From Proteobacteria bacterium UBA652 (GTDB lineage: Bacteria > Pseudomonadota > Gammaproteobacteria > Nitrosococcales > Methylophagaceae): a DNA stretch of 18,669 nt. Under the pieces are notes generated by a model. It ran no database searches. It was not told the origin of the DNA and was given only the letters and a program-made list of their open reading frames with translations. How positions within the stretch are numbered: position 1 is the first letter of the stretch; every line of letters begins with the position of its first letter. The DNA lies in assembly GCA_002299915.1 (NCBI GenBank), contig DBOG01000013.1, forward strand, positions 6,110 to 24,778. Reading direction: 5' to 3'. Shown here piece by piece: positions 1 to 7,259 of the stretch. Both the position numbers and the translations under genes were made by a program.

Positions 1-291
1 ATGCAACAAAAACAAGGATCTAGCGATCGTTATTTCCAAGAATCCAGCGAAGCTGATAAATTAGTGCCTGAAGGTATAGAAGGCCGCGTGCCTTTCAAAG
101 GTAGCTTAGGCGCGGTAATTCATCAATTACTCGGCGGTATTCGCGCCAGTATGGGCTATACCGGATCGGCGACGATTGAAGATATGCGCAGCAAGCCTGA
201 ATTTGTTCGCGTCACCTCGGCGGGCATGAGCGAAAGCCATGTGCATGATGTCACGATTACCAAAGAGCCGCCTAACTATCGCTTGAGCTAA
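1..291 (+). CDS. guaB: IMP dehydrogenase, C-terminal fragment (cut by window edge)
   Basis: This is the last 96 residues of IMP dehydrogenase, which oxidises IMP to XMP with NAD+ in the cytoplasm, the committed step of GMP synthesis. The frame is open from base 1. The ATG there is an internal methionine, because the segment begins just before the conserved GSSDRYFQ stretch that lies about 100 residues from the end of the ~490-residue enzyme. The tail shows KLVPEGIEGRV, the GG-rich active-site helix region and the near-invariant ending ESHVHDVTITKE..PNY. The catalytic loop cysteine and the CBS domains lie outside the window. guaA follows 79 bp downstream on the same strand, the usual guaBA operon order. 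Identification is by recognition of family motifs. Confidence 0.96.
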   Translation: MQQKQGSSDRYFQESSEADKLVPEGIEGRVPFKGSLGAVIHQLLGGIRASMGYTGSATIEDMRSKPEFVRVTSAGMSESHVHDVTITKEPPNYRLS

Positions 292-302
292 AGCTAACAC
301 GC

Positions 303-350
303 AATCGTAGTTAGAAATTTAGGTTTTCGCTCAATAGCGGAAATACGATT
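303..350 (+). promoter_or_regulatory. nested hairpin in the guaB-guaA spacer
   Basis: A perfect 7-bp outer stem (AATCGTA 303-309 with TACGATT 344-350) encloses a second stem (TTTTCGCT 324-331 with AGCGGAAA 336-343, one G-T pair) with a CAAT loop. There is no T run after it, so it does not look like an intrinsic terminator. It ends about 20 bases before the guaA start and could affect processing, stability or translation of the guaBA message. The pairing is seen; any function is inferred. Confidence 0.35.
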
Positions 351-370
351 ACTTTATTTCAGAGACACTT

Positions 371-1948
371 ATGAGCAACAATATTCACGCCCACCGTATT
401 CTGATCCTTGATTTTGGATCGCAATATACCCAACTAATTGCCAGACGTATTCGTGAAGCTGGCGTGTATTGTGAATTGCGTGACCCTGAAATTACGGAAG
501 CGGAACTACGTGAATTTGCCCCCAAAGGGATTATCCTGTCTGGTGGCCCAGATTCAACCTTAGGTGGCGAAGCGCCAGCGGCACCACAAGCAGCATTTGA
601 ACAAGGCGTACCTGTGCTTGGGATTTGTTATGGTATGCAAACCATGGCGATGCAATTGGGTGGTAGCGTTGAGATGTCTAGCCATCGTGAATTTGGTTAT
701 GCCCAAGTCCGCGCCCGTGGTCATAGCGCCTTATTGCGAGATATTGAAGATCATGTCACCACAGAAGGGTTTGGTATCTTAGATGTCTGGATGAGCCATG
801 GCGACCATGTCACCAAATTGCCAGCAGGCTTTAATACTATTGCCAGCTCTGATAATGCCCCCATTGCAGGTATTGCTGATGAATCCCGCCAATTTTATGG
901 CCTGCAATTCCATCCTGAAGTCACCCACACCGCCCAAGGTCAACGCATTATCGAACGCTTTGTCAGTGACATCAGTGGTTGCGACACCTTATGGAATGCG
1001 GCCAATATTGTGAACGACAGCATCGAATCTGTGCGCGAGCAAGTCGGCGATGATGACGTGTTGCTGGGCTTATCAGGCGGCGTAGATTCATCGGTGGTTG
1101 CCGCCCTGTTACACCATGCCATTGGCGACCAACTCACGTGCGTGTTCGTTGATAATGGCCTGCTTCGTCAAGATGAAGGCGACCAAGTGATGGCGATGTT
1201 TGCCAAAAATATGGGTGTGAATGTAATTCGTGTCGATGCCGAACAGCGTTTTTTATCTGAGCTTGCAGGCGAGAATGATCCCGAAGCTAAACGTAAAATT
1301 ATTGGTCGCGTATTCGTTGAAATTTTTGAAGAACAAGCCACTAAACTCAGTAACGTGAAATGGCTAGCCCAAGGCACCATTTATCCTGATGTGATTGAAT
1401 CTGCGGCGGCCAAAACAGGTAAAGCCCACGTCATTAAATCGCATCATAATGTCGGCGGATTACCCAAACATATGACGCTAAAATTGCTTGAACCACTCCG
1501 TGAATTGTTCAAGGATGAAGTGCGTAAATTAGGTGTTGAGCTCGGCTTGCCGCATGATATGGTCTATCGCCATCCCTTCCCTGGCCCTGGGCTAGGCGTA
1601 CGGATTTTAGGCGAAGTGAAAAAAGAATATGCCGATTTATTGCGACAAGCCGACAAAATTTTTATCGAAGAACTCTATGCCCACGATCTATATCATAAAA
1701 CCAGCCAAGCCTTCGTCGTCTTCCTGCCGATTAAATCAGTCGGCGTAATGGGCGATGGTCGCCGTTATGATTATGTGGTCGCGCTACGGGCGGTTGAAAC
1801 CATTGATTTTATGACCGCCCGCTGGGCGCATCTGCCATATGACTTTTTAGGCCTAGTCTCAAACCGCATCATCAATGAAGTCGAAGGTATTTCACGCGTT
1901 ACCTACGATATTTCAGGCAAGCCACCCGCAACCATAGAATGGGAATAA
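371..1948 (+). CDS. guaA: GMP synthase (glutamine-hydrolysing)
   Basis: GuaA converts XMP to GMP using ATP and glutamine-derived ammonia in the cytoplasm. The 525 residues match the usual bacterial length. The N-terminal class I glutamine amidotransferase domain (about 8-200) has the nucleophile C86 in GICYGMQ and the partners H181 and E183 in FHPEV. The ATP-pyrophosphatase domain starts near 210 with the P-loop SGGVDSS at 235-241. The C-terminal XMP-binding and dimerisation part includes HPFPGPGLG and ends in the typical TIEWE. The start is supported by an AGAGAC ribosome-binding site a few bases upstream and by the N-terminus aligning with the family. It is the second gene of guaBA. No anomaly is seen. 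Confidence 0.98.
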   Translation: MSNNIHAHRILILDFGSQYTQLIARRIREAGVYCELRDPEITEAELREFAPKGIILSGGPDSTLGGEAPAAPQAAFEQGVPVLGICYGMQTMAMQLGGSVEMSSHREFGYAQVRARGHSALLRDIEDHVTTEGFGILDVWMSHGDHVTKLPAGFNTIASSDNAPIAGIADESRQFYGLQFHPEVTHTAQGQRIIERFVSDISGCDTLWNAANIVNDSIESVREQVGDDDVLLGLSGGVDSSVVAALLHHAIGDQLTCVFVDNGLLRQDEGDQVMAMFAKNMGVNVIRVDAEQRFLSELAGENDPEAKRKIIGRVFVEIFEEQATKLSNVKWLAQGTIYPDVIESAAAKTGKAHVIKSHHNVGGLPKHMTLKLLEPLRELFKDEVRKLGVELGLPHDMVYRHPFPGPGLGVRILGEVKKEYADLLRQADKIFIEELYAHDLYHKTSQAFVVFLPIKSVGVMGDGRRYDYVVALRAVETIDFMTARWAHLPYDFLGLVSNRIINEVEGISRVTYDISGKPPATIEWE

Positions 1949-2002
1949 AAAAACAGGATATTTCCTATTGACGAGCTAAAAATGATCGGAGTAGGATACA
2001 GG

Positions 2003-2025
2003 CTCACGATTGTGCTTGAGTTTTT
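2003..2025 (+). terminator. weak candidate terminator after guaA
   Basis: The 194-bp convergent spacer between guaA and the vWA gene (1949-2142) holds one plausible site. CTCA (2003-2006) pairs with TGAG (2017-2020), with CAC and GTG pairing possible inside as an alternative, followed directly by five T. The stem is short and imperfect, so support is low. Nothing else was recognised in the spacer. Confidence 0.3.
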
Positions 2026-2142
2026 ACCCCACATAATCGTTCTTTATAATTTTGTGAGGTATGAACTTCCCAGGGTTTATTAGATAATTTTATAGCAAAA
2101 TGATATCAAGATAATTCTTCTCTTAACTTAGCCATTAAAATC

Positions 2143-3345
2143 CTATTCTTGCTCAAAGATAAACTCTTTTTGCGTTGCCTGTTTGTGGACTGCTTCACTT
2201 AACGCATCACCCATACTAGGTTTTTCTGCAATCTGCTCTCGCTTTTTCTCCGCCACAAAAGCATCCCTTGATTTACTTAAGGCAATAATTTCCTGATTGA
2301 TCTGTTTGCGTTGTTCAGCCTTAGTAGCCACATATTCCTTGCGCTCACTGGCTGTCATATTTTTCATGGGTGCCGGCAATGCTGCGGGCGCCATCGATTC
2401 TAATTCGGCTTCTGCTACTTCGCCCTCTTTCATCGCATCGACTAAATCCCATTTCGCATTATTATAAAAAGAAGAGGATTTTGACGCGGCCCTTTTTGAC
2501 ATTAAACCTGCTGATATTTTATCACTTAACTCATCTTGTTCCATTTGCCGTGATTTATTCTTTTGTCCTTCCTCACCATAAGGGATATAAGTTTCATTTA
2601 GCTTTGTATTCAGTAATGCAATTTGTGCATCTTGTGGTGATTCAATATGCACCACTTGCTGATCTGCATCAATGCTCATATAACTGCCACCCGCTAATAC
2701 TGCCCCCGATTGCCATCCACCGTCAATGCCTTCTTGGTGGCCACCCGCATGAATGGTATTAATTGCAATGCCGCGATTCTTGGCCAATTCTAATGCACTT
2801 TGATAATTTACTGGCCCTTGGGTAAACGGTTCATTCCCTGCAATAAAAATCATTTTAATATCACTATTAGAATCACTCCACTGCAAACTGTTTACTGCCT
2901 GTTGAATGGCAAAACCACAAAATTCGTCACCGCCATTCGTGGTCAATGAAAATAACCCTTCGGATACTTTATCTAATTCACGGGTAAATTGATTTAGCCG
3001 TCTGATAAACCCTTTTTCCTCCGCAAGGCTATTATTGCCATATTCAAATAACGCAACTTCTAATATCGGTTTGATACCATGCTGGGTGGCGGTAGAAAAT
3101 TCATTCACCACCTGCCAAAGCTGATTGCGTGTTTGATCAATCAAACCATCCATACTACTACTGGTATCCAACAAAATGGCTAGCTGAATTTTGGGTGCTG
3201 TAATGCGATGATATTTAAGCTCATGTTCATCAATGACTTGCACGGCTTGTTGGTGGCTATTGCCTTTAGCTAACGCCGTTTGTGAAGTAGCTGCAATCAA
3301 GACTGATAGCACAGCAAGGGTAAGTGTTCGTTTTGGAAATAACAT
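2143..3345 (-). CDS. exported von Willebrand factor A (vWA) domain protein
   Basis: The 400-residue product begins with a Sec signal peptide (basic MLFPKR, hydrophobic 8-22, cleavage probably after ALA at 24-26), so it should be periplasmic or exported. A vWA domain follows at about 53-250. The strand IQLAILLD leads into the MIDAS metal motif D60-x-S62-x-S64, with further loop candidates around T135/T136 and the IFIAGNEPF strand. The last ~130 residues are charged, Lys/Glu-rich and probably helical, without a membrane anchor. AGGAG lies 6 bases before the ATG. Such proteins usually bind ligands or assemble complexes through Mg2+, but the partner is unknown. The terminator at 3542-3568 separates it from gnd, so it should have its own promoter, which I could not place in 3346-3540. 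Confidence 0.85.
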   Translation of the reverse strand: MLFPKRTLTLAVLSVLIAATSQTALAKGNSHQQAVQVIDEHELKYHRITAPKIQLAILLDTSSSMDGLIDQTRNQLWQVVNEFSTATQHGIKPILEVALFEYGNNSLAEEKGFIRRLNQFTRELDKVSEGLFSLTTNGGDEFCGFAIQQAVNSLQWSDSNSDIKMIFIAGNEPFTQGPVNYQSALELAKNRGIAINTIHAGGHQEGIDGGWQSGAVLAGGSYMSIDADQQVVHIESPQDAQIALLNTKLNETYIPYGEEGQKNKSRQMEQDELSDKISAGLMSKRAASKSSSFYNNAKWDLVDAMKEGEVAEAELESMAPAALPAPMKNMTASERKEYVATKAEQRKQINQEIIALSKSRDAFVAEKKREQIAEKPSMGDALSEAVHKQATQKEFIFEQE

Positions 3346-3541
3346 AATAAACTCCTAAAATTAAATGCGACATTGCATTGATGTTTCAGAAGCCAGATTA
3401 CGGCATCAACCCCACTATTATTAGACATGGTATTGTAAAAAAAACGGCCTATACGTTACAAAAAGTTTACATTAATTCAACTGCTGTAGCTCAATTTTTC
3501 AGTTCCCATTAGATACGCCTATCCTCCAAGCAACAGGCATA

Positions 3542-3568
3542 AAAAAGGGCAGATAATCTGCCCTTTTT
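3542..3568 (-). terminator. strong intrinsic terminator downstream of gnd (bidirectional form)
   Basis: GGGCAGA (3547-3553) and TCTGCCC (3557-3563) form a perfect 7-bp stem with a TAA loop, flanked by A5 and T5. It works on paper in both directions and would end the gnd operon transcript, which runs leftward. The 397-bp gap 3346-3742 otherwise holds the palindromic repeat at 3598-3745 and an AT-rich leader (3346-3540) for the vWA gene, with no confident promoter. Confidence 0.85.
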
Positions 3569-3597
3569 AGCGTATCAAAAAACTAAATTGTTACACC

Positions 3598-3745
3598 TTA
3601 TTTTGCACCTAACATGATGTGGATTTTGCTTGTCAGCAAGGCGTGCGCGAAACCGAAGCGGAGTGTACGATTAGTACATAAGCATTGGAAGCCGTAGTGC
3701 AACGCCGCTGACGAGTAAAAGACGCATTATTCAGATGCAAAATTA
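3598..3745. repeat. ERIC-like palindromic intergenic repeat (~148 bp)
   Basis: The stretch is an imperfect inverted repeat about a centre near 3672. The ends TTATTTTGCA (3598-3607) and TGCAAAATTA (3736-3745) pair with one mismatch. GTCAGC (3632-3637) pairs with GCTGAC (3707-3712) within longer similar arms. The centre is a TGTAC-GATTA-GTACA hairpin (3664-3678). This nested layout, length and intergenic location match the ERIC type of non-autonomous palindromic element in gammaproteobacteria; I infer the class from architecture only. The right end overlaps the gnd stop codon (TTA at 3743-3745 on the plus strand). Only one copy is visible in this window. Confidence 0.65.
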
Positions 3746-5218
3746 CACGTCATAGTTGGTGGAGGATACATCCCCACCAGTACCTGTCCAATTGGTATGA
3801 AAATGCTCACCACGTGGCTTATCAATCCGTTCATACGTATGCGCACCAAAGTAATCACGTTGTGCTTGTAATAAGTTTGCTGGTAAACGTGCGCTACGAT
3901 AGCCATCATAGAATGAAAGCGCGCTACCCAATGCAGGGGTTGGAATACCTAAAGTAATTGCGGTGCCGACTGCTTTCCGCCAGCCTGGAATTGTAGTGGT
4001 AATCGCATTTATAAAGAAATCATCTAATAGTAGGTTTTCTAAATCCGCATCTTTATCAAAGGCATCACGAATGTTCTTCAAAAATTGGCTACGGATAATA
4101 CAGCCGCCGCGCCACATTAACGCAATGCCACCATAGTTTAATTCCCAACCATATACACTGGCTGCTTCACGCATCAACATATAACCTTGGGCATAAGAAA
4201 TGATTTTAGAGGCATATAAGGCATCGCGGATCGCATCGACCATCTCGCTGACATCTCCCTCAAACTTAGTCGCCAATCCAGGTAATACTTTAGATGCTTT
4301 TACACGCTCCTCTTTACGCGCTGACAAACAACGCGCAAATACAGATTCACCAATCAAAGTCAGCGGGATCCCTAAATCTAACGCATTGATCCCAGTCCAT
4401 TTGCCCGTTCCTTTTTGACCCGCCGTATCAAGAATTTTGTCTATTAATGGGCTGCCATCGTCATCTTTTTTGGTCAAAATATCTGTGGTGATTTCAATCA
4501 GATAGGAATCTAATACCCCTTCATCCCACTGCGCAAACACTTTCTGGATGGCATCATTATCCATCCCAAGACCTTCTTTCATCATCTGATAAGCTTCACA
4601 AATCAGCTGCATATCACCATATTCAATACCGTTATGCACCATTTTCACATAATGCCCAGCACCATCATTACCCACCCAATCACAACAAGGCTCCCCATCC
4701 ACCTGTGCCGCAATTGATTGGAAAATAGGCTTAACCGCTTCCCAGGCACCTTTATTACCACCTGGCATAATAGATGGTCCAAAGCGTGCCCCTTCTTCAC
4801 CACCAGATACGCCTGATCCAATAAATAAAATCCCTTTTTCTTTCAAGGTATGGGTGCGACGGTCACTATCGGTATATAGTGAGTTACCCCCATCAATAAT
4901 AATATCGCCTTTTTCTAAATAAGGCAGTAATTGCTCGATAAAGGCATCCACCACAGGCCCCGCTTTTACCATTAACATCACCCGACGCGGACGCTTTAAG
5001 CTCTTCACAAAGCTCACTAAATCCTCACAGCCAATCACATTGGTACCCGCTGCCAGCCCTTCCATAAATTCTGTCATCTTGCTCGTCGTACGGTTATACA
5101 CCGCCACCGTAAAACCGTGGTCATTCATGTTTAAAACCAGATTTTGTCCCATCACCGCCAATCCAACCAGTCCAATATCCGCTTGTTCTGATGTTCGTAC
5201 TGCTTCACTTTCACTCAT
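3743..5218 (-). CDS. gnd: 6-phosphogluconate dehydrogenase, decarboxylating
   Basis: Gnd oxidises and decarboxylates 6-phosphogluconate to ribulose 5-phosphate with NADP+ in the oxidative pentose phosphate pathway (cytoplasm). The 491 residues fit the long, E. coli-like homodimeric class (468 in E. coli), with a slightly extended N-terminus. Seen are the Rossmann loop GLVGLAVMGQN (17-26), NRT after the second strand (NADP 2'-phosphate contact), the substrate loop SGGEEGARFGPSIMPGG (138-154), and catalytic K192 and E199 in GHYVKMVHNGIEYGD. The ATG overlaps the TGA of the preceding gene as ATGA (5215-5218), with AAGG upstream, so translation is probably coupled. It is last in a three-gene operon. 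The stop codon lies in the end of a palindromic repeat. Confidence 0.97.
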   Translation of the reverse strand: MSESEAVRTSEQADIGLVGLAVMGQNLVLNMNDHGFTVAVYNRTTSKMTEFMEGLAAGTNVIGCEDLVSFVKSLKRPRRVMLMVKAGPVVDAFIEQLLPYLEKGDIIIDGGNSLYTDSDRRTHTLKEKGILFIGSGVSGGEEGARFGPSIMPGGNKGAWEAVKPIFQSIAAQVDGEPCCDWVGNDGAGHYVKMVHNGIEYGDMQLICEAYQMMKEGLGMDNDAIQKVFAQWDEGVLDSYLIEITTDILTKKDDDGSPLIDKILDTAGQKGTGKWTGINALDLGIPLTLIGESVFARCLSARKEERVKASKVLPGLATKFEGDVSEMVDAIRDALYASKIISYAQGYMLMREAASVYGWELNYGGIALMWRGGCIIRSQFLKNIRDAFDKDADLENLLLDDFFINAITTTIPGWRKAVGTAITLGIPTPALGSALSFYDGYRSARLPANLLQAQRDYFGAHTYERIDKPRGEHFHTNWTGTGGDVSSTNYDV

Positions 5219-6168
5219 CTTATTACCTTTATATATTCGCCCGCCGCTTCACGCGACGATCCCACTATTAATCGACTGTGGCCCTGCGCATTGCGCTCAA
5301 CCACACCTGAAATTTCAACTCGCTCGCCTTTTTCTGCTTGCCCCACATAACTATGGGTAAACACCAACACTTCTGGGGTATCACTATCTGCCACCTGATA
5401 ACGCGCTGGGTAATCAAATGCTTGTGAGGCATCTTCAATGGTTGTTTGAAAAACCCGCGGTGTCTGCTTCTGATATGAAGACAGATCATACGCTACCTCA
5501 GAGGGTAAACACACCATTCCAATATCAAATTTCGTTCCAGCCACCATTGCCTTGTTATATTTGCGAGAATCATGCCAACTAAAATCATCAAAATCTAATT
5601 CACCTGCGCGACGATTATAATTATCTCGCATCGCTGCCTCGTCCAACGGGGCTAATACACCAGCCAATAAGGCTGCCTGTACTGATCCACGTGCCTGTCG
5701 AAAATTTTCTCGACCATACACAACTAAATCAATATCCGATGATGCTTGTTCTTGCCCAATTAACATAGAGCCTGTTAGCCCCAAAAACAAGCGGTCTGCA
5801 CCATATTGCTCCAAAATACTAATGAGTTGTTGCAGTTTTATATCGTGTTCTGTCTCACTAGCCGCTGCAAGCCGCGTAAGCAAAGCTTGTTTTGGCTGAT
5901 AATGCCGTACAATATCCGCAACAGGCACTGCATGATAATATGCTTCAATTGCGTCAGCATAATGGTAATAATTAGGGTGTTTTTCTGCTAGTAATGTATT
6001 TGCTTGCATGGTGCTTACCTTTCCCCAGCTGCCATCTTGCTTAATATAACGCAAAAAACAAGCTACTTGGCCATCAGGCTCAGGTGCATAAGCCACTACC
6101 GCAAAAATTAATCCGCTCGTTGTTTCAATAAAATCTTTTGGCAAATAAGGGAAGTGCTGTATCCGCAT
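5215..6168 (-). CDS. predicted nucleotidyltransferase-fold protein
   Basis: The 317-residue cytoplasmic protein has the polymerase-beta-type nucleotidyltransferase signature: GLTGSMLIG with G133-S134, followed by D145-x-D147 (SSDIDLVVYG), and a likely third carboxylate D215 in TKFDIGMV. This core spans about 115-225. The N-terminal ~100 residues (ETTSGLIFAVV, FLRYI) form a separate small domain. The C-terminal ~70 residues look beta-rich (GERVEISGVVER), possibly an OB-like fold. It resembles the stand-alone predicted nucleotidyltransferases better known from archaea (COG1665 type), but that placement is from memory. The substrate is unknown: it could modify a small molecule, protein or RNA. 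It starts 3 bp after the PepSY gene and overlaps gnd by 4 bp, so the three are probably co-transcribed. Confidence 0.8.
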   Translation of the reverse strand: MRIQHFPYLPKDFIETTSGLIFAVVAYAPEPDGQVACFLRYIKQDGSWGKVSTMQANTLLAEKHPNYYHYADAIEAYYHAVPVADIVRHYQPKQALLTRLAAASETEHDIKLQQLISILEQYGADRLFLGLTGSMLIGQEQASSDIDLVVYGRENFRQARGSVQAALLAGVLAPLDEAAMRDNYNRRAGELDFDDFSWHDSRKYNKAMVAGTKFDIGMVCLPSEVAYDLSSYQKQTPRVFQTTIEDASQAFDYPARYQVADSDTPEVLVFTHSYVGQAEKGERVEISGVVERNAQGHSRLIVGSSREAAGEYIKVIR

Positions 6169-6171
6169 ACG

Positions 6172-6897
6172 CTACCAGAGAATTCGCTGACCCCATACCC
6201 AAATAGTAATGATCGCCAAACCAATAATCAACAATGCAACCAGATCCAATAACCAGGGTCCGAAGAAACCTAGAATACGACCATTATGTACATCTAATAT
6301 CAACTGCTGTTGGCTTACACCTTGGCCACGTCCATATGCTGCGATCCGCTCCAAAGTTGCTGCTGGCATTGTTCCTACAGTACTCCAACGCACACCTGGC
6401 AAGGAAATTTTTTCCCATTTATCCAGCATAAAATCACTGCGCCACATGCCATCACGTGTTTGCAACACGGGTTCACCATGATATTGCCCAATATTTTGGA
6501 TCTGCTGCGGCACGCCCGCCTCCTCATATAACCACTCGATCACTTCACCCGTAGGTGTCAGTAATAAAATACTATCGGCAAAGGCCAATACCGTCATTTC
6601 TTCTAATGATACGGCGCCAATAAGCTGATTATGTGTTTTCACAACAGCATGTGCATCCACAAATAGTTGGCTATCATATTGGGAGATGACTTGGGTATCT
6701 GTCGTATATATCAAATCGCTAGTTGGCAAAGTATCAAGCTGATAATGCGATAATACCCAATCATTCGATACAAAACGCTTATCCAACTCTAATCCTTCAC
6801 TGTGGTTCAATAAAATACCCGTCACCGCCAGCACAATTAAAAATACCGCTACGATTGCGCCAATCCAACGATGCAACTTCCCAAGGGGTGAAAACAT
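6172..6897 (-). CDS. PepSY-associated inner-membrane protein
   Basis: The 241-residue protein has one transmembrane helix near the N-terminus (about 11-31, preceded by LHRW with H9 and followed by NH at 31-32), a ~180-residue periplasmic part and a second helix near the C-terminus (about 215-236). This is the layout of PepSY-associated TM proteins found with TonB receptors and proposed to carry electrons to periplasmic ferric chelates. The histidines at the membrane faces fit haem or flavin-linked redox roles, but this is inference. Upstream lies a truncated FMN-binding gene, its likely former partner. It is now first of an operon with the nucleotidyltransferase and gnd. The ribosome-binding site is weak (GAGAAG). 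Confidence 0.75.
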   Translation of the reverse strand: MFSPLGKLHRWIGAIVAVFLIVLAVTGILLNHSEGLELDKRFVSNDWVLSHYQLDTLPTSDLIYTTDTQVISQYDSQLFVDAHAVVKTHNQLIGAVSLEEMTVLAFADSILLLTPTGEVIEWLYEEAGVPQQIQNIGQYHGEPVLQTRDGMWRSDFMLDKWEKISLPGVRWSTVGTMPAATLERIAAYGRGQGVSQQQLILDVHNGRILGFFGPWLLDLVALLIIGLAIITIWVWGQRILW

Positions 6898-6927
6898 TGT
6901 TTCTGCTTCTCTAGTTTATGACACAAC

Positions 6928-7149
6928 TCATAAATATAACGCAAGTCGCGCAATCTTGCCCATAACCCAGACTGACAGAGCCGTACCAGAAACACCATCA
7001 ACCTTTCTATCTAGTTGATTTCTCTGTAATACTGCGCTCTCAAACTGCCGTGTGAACGCCGGATAGCGGTGCTTCTCATGGCCACTTTCACGACAGCTCA
7101 AACTCTTCATTTGCGCAATTGTCCCTATTGCTTGAAAGGTCACGGGGAT
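6928..7149 (-). pseudogene. 5'-truncated remnant of an FMN-binding-domain protein
   Basis: An open frame (GTG at 7143, 71 codons; a stop lies three codons upstream) matches only the C-terminal part of an FMN-binding domain. CRESG...YPAFTRQF and LDRKVDGVSGTALS align co-linearly with the intact gene at 11593-12123 (YVESYGDEVKHPKWLAQF, LDRHIDNISGATLS), and the end ARLALYL is typical of the family. It lacks the signal peptide and the N-terminal half, and the flavin-acceptor motif reads SGTALS instead of SGATLS, so the threonine is displaced. It sits between a receptor terminator and the PepSY gene with no visible ribosome-binding site. I read it as a decayed gene of a former receptor, FMN protein and PepSY set; a short expressed peptide cannot be excluded. 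Confidence 0.7.
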
Positions 7150-7158
7150 CTAAAACAG

Positions 7159-7198
7159 AAAAAGGCCAATCAGGAGAACATAAAAAACCTGACTGACC
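7159..7198 (-). terminator. intrinsic terminator of the FecA-like receptor gene
   Basis: On the minus strand an 11-bp stem with two G-U pairs (7198-7188 with 7174-7164, GGTCAGTCAGG against CCTGATTGGCC) and a 13-base loop is followed by five T (7163-7159). It lies about 60 bp after the receptor stop and separates it from the FMN remnant and PepSY gene. Confidence 0.85.
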
Positions 7199-7259
7199 TC
7201 TATCCAAAAAGATAATTAACTACACTCAGACTAAAGCATAGCTAAAAAAACCGCTCCAA

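Noticed and set aside
1..3. ATG at base 1 as the start of a 96-residue gene
   Set aside because: It is an internal methionine of guaB; the product aligns only with the C-terminal fifth of IMP dehydrogenase.
2370..2762. 130-codon plus-strand frame inside the vWA gene
   Set aside because: It is antisense to a well-supported gene, has no family features and no ribosome-binding site.
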